Shown: piece by piece, positions 1 to 6,044 of the stretch
Position numbering within the stretch: position 1 is the stretch's first letter
Layout: every line of letters starts with the position of its first letter
Assembly (NCBI GenBank): GCA_003557485.1
Contig: PWOI01000114.1
Coordinates: 1-8,129, forward strand
Source of the DNA: Elusimicrobiota bacterium
GTDB lineage: Bacteria > CG03 > SLGR01 > PWQF01
Direction of reading: 5' to 3'
DNA length: 8,129 nt
The notes under the pieces: model-generated
The model's database searches: none
Told to the model about the DNA's origin: nothing
Seen by the model: the letters and a program-made list of their open reading frames with translations, nothing else
Made by a program: the position numbers and the translations under genes

Positions 1-82
1 GGCGGAGTGCCAGGGCCTGGTGAGAAGCGACAGGAGGTGCTGCTCTCTTCGCAGTTCCAGCTTTGACTGCGCTAACTGCGGG

Positions 83-535
83 TCAGTAACTATAAACACC
101 GCGATTGAGCGCATCACGTATGGCTGATATGAGCTTATTGCTCCGCAATGTTGCTGCGGTGTACCCGTCCACTTCTGTCTCAACAACCGCTTCGGGGGTA
201 TAAAGGTCACTCAAGTGTTTCTCAAGGTTTTTCCCTTCGAGATGATTTAATGCCTCCTGGTACTGCTGGATAACGGAGCGGTACGGCTCCTCTTCTGCTT
301 CTAAGTTGTAGTTCTCATCTCTGCGCAGATGCCTGAAAGAAGCTTCCTTTACAACCCCGTCTTTTAGCCTAAACTGTACATTAACCTGTATGCTGTCGCC
401 ATCGATAAAAACACCCCTGTATACCCCACCCTCATATCTTATAGCATCATCCACGAAGCTTTTTTTTTGGCATCCGTGGAACATAAGAGAGAATATTACC
501 AAGACCAAAATTGCCGGTACTCGTTTTATTTTCAT
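83..535 (-). CDS. FMN-binding domain lipoprotein (predicted flavinylated, exported)
   Basis: A 150-residue exported lipoprotein. From the ATG at 535 the protein starts with a basic stretch (MKIKR), a hydrophobic segment and a Cys at residue 22, a lipoprotein signal peptide with a loose lipobox (F-H-G-C). The mature part has the start of a small FMN-binding domain (YEGGVYRGVF around residues 34-43, then a strand with KDGVV). Near the C-terminus comes D-G-Y-T-A-A-T, residues 123-129, followed by LRSN. In RnfG/NqrC-type and other FMN_bind proteins this motif is where ApbE-type flavin transferases attach FMN covalently to the last Thr; I infer the same for T129. It would act outside the cytoplasmic membrane in electron transfer; the partner is not visible here. 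An in-frame TTG at 559 would add eight residues. I prefer the ATG because it gives a normal signal peptide and AAGGAG lies just upstream, although only two bases away. It follows the lipoprotein gene at 647-1099 on the same strand by about 110 bases. Confidence 0.8.
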   Translation of the reverse strand: MKIKRVPAILVLVIFSLMFHGCQKKSFVDDAIRYEGGVYRGVFIDGDSIQVNVQFRLKDGVVKEASFRHLRRDENYNLEAEEEPYRSVIQQYQEALNHLEGKNLEKHLSDLYTPEAVVETEVDGYTAATLRSNKLISAIRDALNRGVYSY

Positions 536-646
536 ATCTCCTTTCTTACTGGGTTTCAACTGCCCAGCTTATCACTCCCGAGAAATCCGCAGCACATAAT
601 ACAGAACTTTAAACTGTTTAATAATTTATCTGCCGATTTCTCTTTC

Positions 647-1099
647 TTACGGGCATAATTCTTTTGAAAACTCTTCCGGAAATCCCATCCTTCCGCATAA
701 GTACGCCTGCCGGATCTCGTTAATCTTCCAGGGGGCCTCTGAACTTTCACACTCCAAATAAAATTTAAGCCACTGCCCTCTGACGGAATCATCAAGGTAC
801 CCTTCTTCAACCACCGTAACTCTTGAATTTAACGGAGCCTCCCCTCTATCGTGCTTCATCACAATACTGGCGAACCTTGTATCTGTAATACTGCGATACT
901 CCTGAACAACCATAATCGGATGATACACCCATTCTTCTCCATTCTCCGCTGCAGCAGATATTTTTATATTGAATTTCTCAGTTTCTAAATTATTGTATGA
1001 AATTACAGGAAATTCATCCGGTCTTTTATACTCGGCAGCCGTACGGCAGGATATAATTGCCGGAAGCATTATAAGTATAGAAATAATTAATTTGTCCAT
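647..1099 (-). CDS. Small lipoprotein of unknown function
   Basis: I do not recognise the family of this 150-residue protein. The N-terminus is a clear lipoprotein signal peptide: MDKL, a hydrophobic run rich in Ile/Leu, then I-I-S-C with the lipidated Cys at 18. The mature region looks like a small soluble beta-rich domain (for example EEWVYHPIMVV and RVTVVEEGYL). It ends in a conserved-looking segment APWKINEIRQAYLCGR around residues 122-137. Cys117, Cys135 and Cys149 could form disulphides outside the membrane. The start is supported by GGGGAG three bases before the ATG and by a good promoter about 65 bases upstream. It is probably cotranscribed with the downstream FMN-binding lipoprotein, which suggests a shared envelope role, but that is inference. 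A second frame on the same strand (556-810) overlaps it and has no support. Confidence 0.75.
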   Translation of the reverse strand: MDKLIISILIMLPAIISCRTAAEYKRPDEFPVISYNNLETEKFNIKISAAAENGEEWVYHPIMVVQEYRSITDTRFASIVMKHDRGEAPLNSRVTVVEEGYLDDSVRGQWLKFYLECESSEAPWKINEIRQAYLCGRMGFPEEFSKELCP

Positions 1100-1164
1100 T
1101 TTCTCCCCAATTTCAATTAACCGGATAGTGACACAATTTATTACAGAAATCTTCTATATTTTTT

Positions 1165-1193
1165 ATTGTAGGTTTCGTCTGAAATTATGTCAA
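1165..1193 (-). promoter_or_regulatory. Sigma70-like promoter for the lipoprotein pair
   Basis: On the minus strand TTGACA (1193-1188) is followed by exactly 17 bases and TACAAT (1170-1165). This is a perfect -35 and a five-of-six -10 at optimal spacing. The expected transcript starts near 1158 and gives a leader of about 60 bases before the ATG at 1099. Confidence 0.65.
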
Positions 1194-1222
1194 CTATCGG
1201 CCTATTTCATTTTTCCTGAAAA

Positions 1223-1251
1223 TTGACAGAATTACTTAATTCTAATGCAAT
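1223..1251 (+). promoter_or_regulatory. Possible sigma70-like promoter reading right
   Basis: TTGACA at 1223-1228, a 17-base spacer and TGCAAT at 1246-1251 (four of six matches to TATAAT). It is placed to drive the small gene at 1325 and the broken gene at 1516, back to back with the lipoprotein promoter about 30 bases away. The weak -10 box keeps confidence modest. The predicted leader (about 1258-1324) contains a small stem, GGCTTT (1281-1286) with AAAGCC (1298-1303), of unknown role. Confidence 0.4.
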
Positions 1252-1324
1252 TTCAGCAGTGCCGTGAGGGGCTGTCGTAAGGCTTTAGGGGTTTTGCAAA
1301 GCCCCCTGTAATACAGGAGAAGGC

Positions 1325-1495
1325 ATGGAAGTTCCTTCAAAAAACCATTATGTCTGGAAGGCTCTGTTCAAAGGCGATAAATCTGTGGAATTATCGTTTT
1401 TAGACGCCCAAATATTATTACTGCGACTTCTTACGAATGCGAACAAATCAAACGACCAGGCAGTTCAAAAAGATATTGCCGCAATAATATCCTAA
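1325..1495 (+). CDS. Small protein of 56 residues, unknown function
   Basis: A short frame beginning MEVPSKNHYVWKALF and ending with an Ala/Ile-rich tail before TAA. It is supported by AGGAGA eight bases or fewer before the ATG, by the promoter-like sequence upstream, and by its place just ahead of the next gene: the following ATG at 1516 is 20 bases downstream with its own AGGAG. The middle part (ELSFLDAQILLLRLLTNAN) is likely an amphipathic helix. There is no signal peptide and no Cys, so a small cytoplasmic protein or a helical adaptor is plausible. I do not recognise the family. Because the next gene is decayed, this frame may itself be the shortened N-terminal part of a longer protein. 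Confidence 0.5.
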   Translation: MEVPSKNHYVWKALFKGDKSVELSFLDAQILLLRLLTNANKSNDQAVQKDIAAIIS

Positions 1496-1515
1496 CACTA
1501 CTTAAGGAGTAAAGA

Positions 1516-2505
1516 ATGAGCAAATATATTTTTTCAATAGCAGGGGCCTCGGCTAAAATAGCATCAGAACAAAACCTTGTTATTGCAGGTGATGAAAAAG
1601 CGTTGAGCAAATTGCCTCAAGGCTCATGGACCGGAGGCACTATCCCGTTTTTTGTGGTGATGAGGCGGCGAATTTTCACAGGAAAAGGTATTTATTACGG
1701 AATGGCCCGGTTGAGTTGAAGACGCATCCGTTACGGTATATAAAGCTGAGACACTGCCCCGGTTATACAACGACGTCCCGGAGCAGGGGTTTGCATTTGC
1801 AATGATTCCGGGTACGAGCAAAACACTTTTGTCGTTTGCGGTGGAAGCGCCGAACTATGACAAATTCGGTATCGCCCCCTGCTGTGATTAATCACGGGAA
1901 TAAATCTTGAGAAAATGGGCAAGACCACCCCTAAAGTCTATCTCGGTGAAACCGGAGAAACAGTAGAGGATGGGTGTGTGGCTATGCATGTGAGATTAAA
2001 ATCGGGGAAGGTAGCCGATCTGGGAATCGTTAATGTTTTCAAGCAAGGCGAAGAGGATTCCAAAAAATTTAACACAACAGGATTCACAGTCACGGAAGCT
2101 ATCATAAACGGCGAACGCGAGAATTTCGCGGATTATCTCAAGCGAATCCAGGCTGACACCAAATTGCCGCTGGTGGCGGCTTATATGGGGGCAATGGTAA
2201 ACATCAGCTTCCAGAGTGTTGATATGAACAAAAAAGAAGTAACCTTTTATGCGCCGAACTTCACTGGAATTGAGTATAAATCGGCAGCGCCGATAGAGGA
2301 TTATGTACAGGAATTTACCGGGCATATCCCGGATGCAATAGAAGAAGTGGCTTTTTCCTGTAATTGCATTCTTAATTACTTGTATTCAGAACTTGAAGGC
2401 AAAAAAACCGGGGCGTTTATGGGACCAGTCACCTTCGGTGAAGTAGCCTATCAATTACTTAATCAAACTCTGGGTTACCTGAAAATTCAAGACGCAGTCT
2501 TATAA
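1516..2505 (+). pseudogene. Broken gene of a conserved uncharacterised ~330-residue family
   Basis: Reading through three frames rebuilds a protein of about 330 residues. Part 1 starts at the ATG at 1516 (AGGAGT upstream) and runs to LPQGSWTGGTIPFFV. Near 1655 the frame slips to read GDE. Near 1665 it slips again and reads GEFSQEKVFITEWPG. An in-frame TGA stands at 1712-1714, and the same frame continues VEDASVTVYKAETL onward to NYDKFGIAPCC. Near 1886 it slips a third time and reads LITGINLEKMGKTTPKV on to the TAA at 2503-2505. Each slip is repaired by adding one base, and G fits in all three. From memory this resembles a bacterial family with an N-terminal LPxGxWIGGTIPYF signature, perhaps the one called DUF6976; I could not check the name and no function is known to me. 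The intact 3' frame (1915-2505, 196 residues) is the part most likely to be annotated as a gene, but its ATG falls inside the conserved protein and has no ribosome binding site. Confidence 0.75.
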
Positions 2506-2509
2506 GATT

Positions 2510-3226
2510 TTAAATCCTCTCAAAAATTCCGGAGGGGATAATCTTCAGGATCCAGGCTATTAATCTCCAGCGACGAGTGATATATGCATGTCTCTTTTTC
2601 TTCTTTATCGCATTGTAGATTTGCCGGGCTGCTTTTTCTGCCGGCGCAGCCCAATATATCCCATCTCCCTTGACCATATCCGTTTCCACAAAACCGGGTT
2701 TTATATCGGAAACTGCAATCGGTAAGCGCAGGCCTTTAATCTTTTTTCTGAGCCCTTCCATATAATTGGCTTCAAATGCCTTTGAAGCATTGTAAGCTGG
2801 TGACTCTTTCCCCCCGCGCAGCGCTGATATGGAGGATATACCGACAAGATGTCCGGATCCCTTTTCAATAAAGTGCTCAATTGCAACATTAGCAATTGCG
2901 GCAAATCCCGTAACATTCGTTTTGATTGTTTTATGTTCAATATTCCAGCTAAGACTATCATTGGCAACACCTATACCTGCACTTATTACGATAAGATCCG
3001 CCCCATTCATTTTTTCAATTAAGCCTGCAAGAATTTCCATTCCTCTCTTTGTATCCGTTACATCGATATACTGAACAAATAGATTTCCATTTATTTCACT
3101 CCTTATTGAATGAAGTAAATTGACTCTTCGCGCCATGACTCCAACTGCATATCCTTTCGCGGCCAAAATTTTGGCTAATTCGCGCCCGATCCCTGAACTG
3201 GCTCCAACTACAATTGCTTTTTTCAT
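2510..3226 (-). CDS. Short-chain dehydrogenase/reductase (SDR), NAD(P)-dependent
   Basis: A 238-residue classical SDR with a Rossmann fold that should catalyse NAD(P)(H)-dependent oxidation or reduction of an alcohol/carbonyl substrate. The cofactor loop G-A-S-S-G-I-G is at residues 8-14, and an Arg pair after the second strand (M-A-R-R, 31-34) hints at NADP(H). D55 is followed by the SAGIG loop (82-86) in place of NNAG. The catalytic set is visible as N104, Ser131/132 in SSISA, Y145 and K149 (Y-N-A-S-K), followed by the usual K-P-G-F-V-E-T turn at 176-182. The C-terminus (RWRLIAWILKIIPSGIF, 219-235) is a hydrophobic/amphipathic tail that may touch the membrane, as in some lipid- or wall-related SDRs. 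The substrate cannot be told. The gene is intact and single; its stop is four bases from the stop of the convergent broken gene. The upstream ribosome binding site is weak (AAGAAAG). Confidence 0.9.
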   Translation of the reverse strand: MKKAIVVGASSGIGRELAKILAAKGYAVGVMARRVNLLHSIRSEINGNLFVQYIDVTDTKRGMEILAGLIEKMNGADLIVISAGIGVANDSLSWNIEHKTIKTNVTGFAAIANVAIEHFIEKGSGHLVGISSISALRGGKESPAYNASKAFEANYMEGLRKKIKGLRLPIAVSDIKPGFVETDMVKGDGIYWAAPAEKAARQIYNAIKKKKRHAYITRRWRLIAWILKIIPSGIFERI

Positions 3227-3422
3227 AAACTTTCTTATAACTCTTACATCCTGAAAACTTGCTCTGTTTTTTCTTTTCTCTTTAAACTAAATTTAAGCTT
3301 GTAAGAAAATTATGTTTTATTTACAAACTGGCAAAACTGTAAAAAAAACTTAATCCGAACTTGCGCTTCTATTTCATGTTTAACTTTTGATGAATTACCT
3401 GAGCCGGTATTATTCACACCTC

Positions 3423-3536
3423 TCAGGACTGGCCAAATTCAATATCGGAAACAGCAACAGGTTCTCCAGCAGAATCCAAATCTTTTTTTCCGGTAATAAG
3501 TGACACCGTAATTAGAATTATAAAACTTTCGCTACG
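3423..3536 (-). pseudogene. Short coding-like remnant, unknown
   Basis: A minus-strand frame of 37 codons ends at the TGA at 3425-3423 and reads TVSLITGKKDLDSAGEPVA then VSDIEFGQS at its end. The composition looks like real protein, but there is no ATG. The only GTG (3506-3504) has no ribosome binding site, and a stop lies just upstream at about 3539. It is best read as the tail of a lost gene, or as chance; the family is not recognised. Confidence 0.25.
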
Positions 3537-3543
3537 CTAAACG
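3531..3543. repeat. Direct repeat, copy 1, bracketing the RhuM block
   Basis: GCTACGCTAAACG here and GCTTCGCTAAACG at 4870-4882 match at 12 of 13 bases in the same orientation, with the RhuM gene and its upstream partner between them. It could be a duplicated target or attachment core, or only part of the low-complexity string in which copy 1 sits. Confidence 0.35.
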
Positions 3544-3611
3544 TTCCGCTCTTCGCTGTCGCTCATCACTCCTCGATTTATACCCACCCGCCACCGTTAA
3601 GAACCAACCCC

Positions 3612-3656
3612 TTTTCCTCAAGTCTGCCCGGGCGGGGGCGGGCAGGCCGAGGAAAA
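3612..3656. repeat. Large two-arm palindrome at the end of the RhuM gene
   Basis: Outer arms TTTTCCTC (3612-3619) and GAGGAAAA (3649-3656) and inner arms CTGCCCG (3624-3630) and CGGGCAG (3639-3645) would fold into one long GC-rich hairpin. It begins one base after the RhuM stop codon, so it is well placed to end that transcript or protect its 3' end. No run of U follows on the RhuM strand, so it is not a classic intrinsic terminator. It may instead be a REP-like palindrome present elsewhere in the genome. Confidence 0.6.
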
Positions 3657-3657
3657 C

Positions 3658-4683
3658 TCAACAGTTTTTACGGTCTTTTTTATTTGAGGAAGGTGTTTCT
3701 TCTTTTTCAATCTTGGTTACTACACGGTCAAAATCAGAGATGTATTTTTTATCCTGTTCCTTCCTGTATTTTTCAAATTCCTTTTCAGCCTTAAGCGCAG
3801 ATTTTTCCGCGCTTACCTTTCCAAGGTGGGTAATAAGATCTCTTTCACTCAGTTGCAGGAAATGATCCAGTTTTTCAATCCAGTCAGCCATCTTCATCAG
3901 GCGGCCCGTTGAAGCCTGCAACTCCGCAAAATCCAGAAACAATGAAACTATCAGGTTTAGCCGTTTTATCTCATCTTCAGCAAGATAGTTTTTAGCCACC
4001 TTGATATCTTGAGTAGTGATGTATTTTCCATTGAAACTCGTAAGCCCCATTAATGGTTTGGTGCTGTCAGCTCTCTTTTCGATAATTTCCGCTGCTGTAT
4101 GTCCGTGAACTGCATAATGCATCTTATTCTGGACTGTCGCGAAAAACTGCTCTGTAAGCTTGGCGTCTTTCCTGTAATCTATGCTCGTAGCGTAAATATC
4201 CGTAACCTTCTGATAAAAATTTCTCTCGCTGCTTCTAATGTCCCGAATCCGCTGAAGCAGTTCTTCAAAATAACGGGAGCGCGCTCCCTCCTGTTTCAAC
4301 CGTTCATCATCTAAAGCAAAACCTTTGATAATGTATTCCTTCAACCGCTGAGTGGCCCATATCCTAAACTGTGTCCCTCTAATTGATCTAACTCGGTAGC
4401 CCACGGAAATAATTACGACTAGATTATAGTGTTTTACCGAGTATTCCTTCCCGTCAGATCCAGTTCGTCGGAATTCCCGACATACTGATTTCTCATCAAG
4501 CTCCTTCTCCTTGAAGACATTTTGTATATGCTCGGTAATGGTTGAACGTCCCTTGTCGAACAGTTCAGCCATCTGATCCTGAGTTAGCCAGACTGTCTCA
4601 TCTTCCAGCTTGACTTGTATTCTTACCTGACCGTCTTCGGTTTTATATAGCATTACCTTAGACTGATCATATTTCTTTTTCAT
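3658..4683 (-). CDS. rhuM: RhuM family protein
   Basis: A full-length 341-residue member of the RhuM family (Virulence_RhuM), first noted in a Salmonella pathogenicity island; the biochemical function is not established. The N-terminal third carries the family signature: TVWLTQDQMAELFDKGRST (residues 30-48), which looks like a helix-turn-helix, then the CREFRRTGSDGKEYSVKHYNL segment (68-88) and RGTQFRIWAT (102-111). A middle helical region follows. The second signature is AVHGHTAAEII then KRAD and KPLMGLTSFNGK, residues 191-220. The C-terminus (290-330) is charged and likely coiled-coil. The ATG is preceded by AAAAAGGAAC, a reasonable ribosome binding site. It overlaps the end of the frame at 4667-4912 by 17 bases, which suggests translational coupling to a former partner. 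Such genes are typically accessory and often lie near restriction or mobile DNA. Confidence 0.88.
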   Translation of the reverse strand: MKKKYDQSKVMLYKTEDGQVRIQVKLEDETVWLTQDQMAELFDKGRSTITEHIQNVFKEKELDEKSVCREFRRTGSDGKEYSVKHYNLVVIISVGYRVRSIRGTQFRIWATQRLKEYIIKGFALDDERLKQEGARSRYFEELLQRIRDIRSSERNFYQKVTDIYATSIDYRKDAKLTEQFFATVQNKMHYAVHGHTAAEIIEKRADSTKPLMGLTSFNGKYITTQDIKVAKNYLAEDEIKRLNLIVSLFLDFAELQASTGRLMKMADWIEKLDHFLQLSERDLITHLGKVSAEKSALKAEKEFEKYRKEQDKKYISDFDRVVTKIEKEETPSSNKKDRKNC

Positions 4684-4912
4684 CTGAAAGTTCCTTTTTC
4701 AATTTCTGAAGAAGCTCATCGCTTCTGCGGAAATATTCTTGAAGCATTTCAACGAATTGAGCTTTTGAATCACAGGTGTCCGGTAAAAAATAGCGAAAAC
4801 TTCCTGTAACTGGCACACAACATTTGACAATATACCACTTTTTTTCACGGCTGGAAATTTTCAGCGCAGGCTTCGCTAAACGAGCATGCCTTGGTGAAAT
4901 TAAATCTTGATA
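4667..4912 (-). pseudogene. Probable 5'-truncated gene upstream of rhuM
   Basis: An open frame of 81 codons without ATG, GTG or TTG before its middle (the first GTG is at about codon 39). It reads SSREKKWYIVKCCVPVTG, then SFRYFLPDTC and a charged helix QEYFRRSDELLQKLKKEL before the TGA at 4669-4667. Composition and the helical, Lys/Glu-rich end look like genuine protein. Its 17-base overlap with rhuM is the sort of coupling seen in real operons. The frame opens right after the stop codon of the SGNH hydrolase and is in the same register, which I take as chance because that hydrolase is complete. The likely story is the C-terminal remnant of a gene once cotranscribed with rhuM, cut off near the repeat at 4870-4882. 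The family is not recognised; a non-standard start such as CTG at 4864 cannot be excluded. Confidence 0.45.
4870..4882. repeat. Direct repeat, copy 2, bracketing the RhuM block
   Basis: Partner of the copy at 3531-3543 (one mismatch in 13). It lies where the truncated frame upstream of rhuM begins to look like protein, which is where one would expect the edge of an inserted block. Confidence 0.35.
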
Positions 4913-5959
4913 TCAATTTTGTTTTTGGACGCTGGTCAAGTCAACATGCTCCAGTAAGTACTCAAAAATACTTTCCGATATTATTTTGTGCCCCTTTTCA
5001 GAAGGATGGATCCAGTCGTCCTCATTTAATCTCCATGCCGGGTTGTCAATATTTTCAAATCTTCCGTGGAGATCGAGGCAATTAATTTTCACCTCATTAA
5101 GGAGCTCTCTGATACGCAAATAATGTTGGGTTGTAGTGTCGCTGTAGCGGCTCTTGAAATATGGAATAATAACAGCAAAAGAATCGACCTTTGAATTATC
5201 CAGCAGTTTCGCTGTATTAATAAACGCTGAGCGGTTAACTTCTTCTTCTGATTTACTAAAACTTTGTTCTTTGTCCATAATATTCTGAATCAGCGTGACT
5301 ATAAACCGGTATGCATACGACCTGATGAATAAGGAGGTGTTTACCGGTATTGTAAATATACCGTATGAGTTTCGGTAACATAGATAGTCTCCTTTATCAT
5401 TCTGAAAAATTATAACAGGATTTTCAAGGTCATTGAGACAGAAGGCAATAATTATCAGATCAGGGTCAAATCCCAGTATTTTATTACGTAGCACTGCGTA
5501 ATACTGAACAATCCCGTAACCGCCGACGCCACAATTCCATACTTCATAATTATATTTACTGCTTATCGCGTTTAATCTGGTCTCAATGTTTCTTACAAAT
5601 CCGTTTTCCCCGAAAAAATTACTCTGTTGCGTTATGGAATCTCCTACAATACATATCCTTATGGTATCTGTCGATTTTTCGACTGTTCTCTCCATGTCCT
5701 GAAACCCAAGTTTATTACTATTTTCGGAATTAAATTCCCAGCCAAGTAAAATATCATCCGCTGGTTGGAACTGGGCATAATTCCCCGGTGTGTTCAAACC
5801 CATGTCGTTCTTATCAGGTTCGAATCCGAAGAGACTGAAATATCTCAGGCCGATTTCCAATATCAGGAAGAATAAACATATCCCGAATGTCGCCCCTGAT
5901 AAGGCCAAGACTGATTTAATTAATATTTTTTTAATTTTATATTTTTTTTTATTAAGCAT
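4913..5959 (-). CDS. Membrane-anchored SGNH/GDSL-type hydrolase
   Basis: A 348-residue protein with a strongly basic N-terminus (MLNKKKYKIKK) and one hydrophobic segment at about residues 15-37, so it is anchored in the inner membrane with its catalytic domain outside. All four SGNH blocks are present. Block I is I-V-G-D-S-I-T with the nucleophile S108. Block II is the GVGGYG oxyanion Gly (144-149). Block III is C-L-N-D with N176. Block V is D-W-I-H with D315 and H318, followed by PSEKGH. Families of this build act as esterases or O-acyl hydrolases/transferases on cell-surface glycans or lipids; the substrate here is unknown. The gene is intact, but its start is odd. The ATG sits at or within a few bases of the 3' end of the group II intron, with no ribosome binding site just upstream. 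The first codons are extremely A-rich. It may originally have been expressed from upstream sequence now displaced by the intron. Confidence 0.88.
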   Translation of the reverse strand: MLNKKKYKIKKILIKSVLALSGATFGICLFFLILEIGLRYFSLFGFEPDKNDMGLNTPGNYAQFQPADDILLGWEFNSENSNKLGFQDMERTVEKSTDTIRICIVGDSITQQSNFFGENGFVRNIETRLNAISSKYNYEVWNCGVGGYGIVQYYAVLRNKILGFDPDLIIIAFCLNDLENPVIIFQNDKGDYLCYRNSYGIFTIPVNTSLFIRSYAYRFIVTLIQNIMDKEQSFSKSEEEVNRSAFINTAKLLDNSKVDSFAVIIPYFKSRYSDTTTQHYLRIRELLNEVKINCLDLHGRFENIDNPAWRLNEDDWIHPSEKGHKIISESIFEYLLEHVDLTSVQKQN

Positions 5960-5965
5960 AGATCT

Positions 5966-5998
5966 GGTAGGGAGTAGCCATTAGGCTACCCCCTCCCA
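5966..5998 (-). ncRNA. Group II intron domain VI with candidate branch-point A
   Basis: GGGGGUAGCC (minus strand, 5993-5984) pairs with GGCUACUCCC (5979-5970) as ten continuous pairs, one of them G-U, around a UAAU loop. Below the stem an A (position 5968 on the minus strand) is left unpaired between A-U and G-C pairs, six to ten bases before the possible 3' splice sites, as expected for the lariat branch point. Confidence 0.65.
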
Positions 5999-6002
5999 AC
6001 AT

Positions 6003-6031
6003 AACGGCTCGTACCGGCCAGGTAAGCCGCT
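6003..6031 (-). ncRNA. Group II intron domain V (catalytic hairpin), shortened
   Basis: On the minus strand AGCGGCU (6031-6025) pairs with AGCCGUU (6009-6003), including the hallmark AGC triad facing GUU with its G-U wobble. A two-base CG bulge follows on the 3' side and then the distal stem UACC/GGUA. The hairpin is 29 bases against about 34 in a standard domain V. The tip reads UACCUGG directly followed by CCGGUA, as if the terminal loop had been lost. Confidence 0.7.
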
Positions 6032-6044
6032 CCTCGATTGACAG

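Larger units (their letters stand above)
3227..3657. other. Gene-poor stretch between the SDR and RhuM genes
   Basis: No intact gene is visible. The part next to the SDR gene (about 3260-3365) is very AT-rich and would hold its promoter. A weak minus-strand candidate is TTTACA (3343-3338) with ATAAAA (3320-3315). A coding-like remnant lies at 3423-3536. From 3525 to 3590 the DNA is a degenerate low-complexity string built on variants of GCGAA/AGCG (minus strand), and a large palindrome closes the interval at 3612-3656. The segment around 3490-3510 also contains CGGT and ACCG as short inverted ends. Confidence 0.5.

Noticed and set aside
1-66. Plus-strand frame of 21 codons open from the left edge to TGA at 64-66, a possible gene tail converging on the lipoprotein gene.
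   Set aside because: Too short, no recognisable family and no terminator; it cannot be told from chance.
556-810. 84-residue minus-strand frame overlapping the lipoprotein gene at 647-1099.
   Set aside because: It lies in another frame of a better-supported gene and has no family or start signal.
1255-1325. GCAAAGCC and a small stem in the leader of the small gene, reminiscent of a c-di-GMP-I riboswitch.
   Set aside because: The other conserved parts (the AAACC/GAAA stem and the tetraloop receptor) are missing, so only a short word is shared.
3530-3610. Possible integron attC site (GCTAAAC at the left, GTTAAGA at the right, about 60 bases apart).
   Set aside because: The two ends are not complementary to each other and both depart from the core-site consensus; no integrase is visible.
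4667-5959. TGA read-through from the SGNH hydrolase into the same-register frame downstream.
   Set aside because: The hydrolase is complete at its block V and natural C-terminus, and the extension fits better as a remnant coupled to rhuM.
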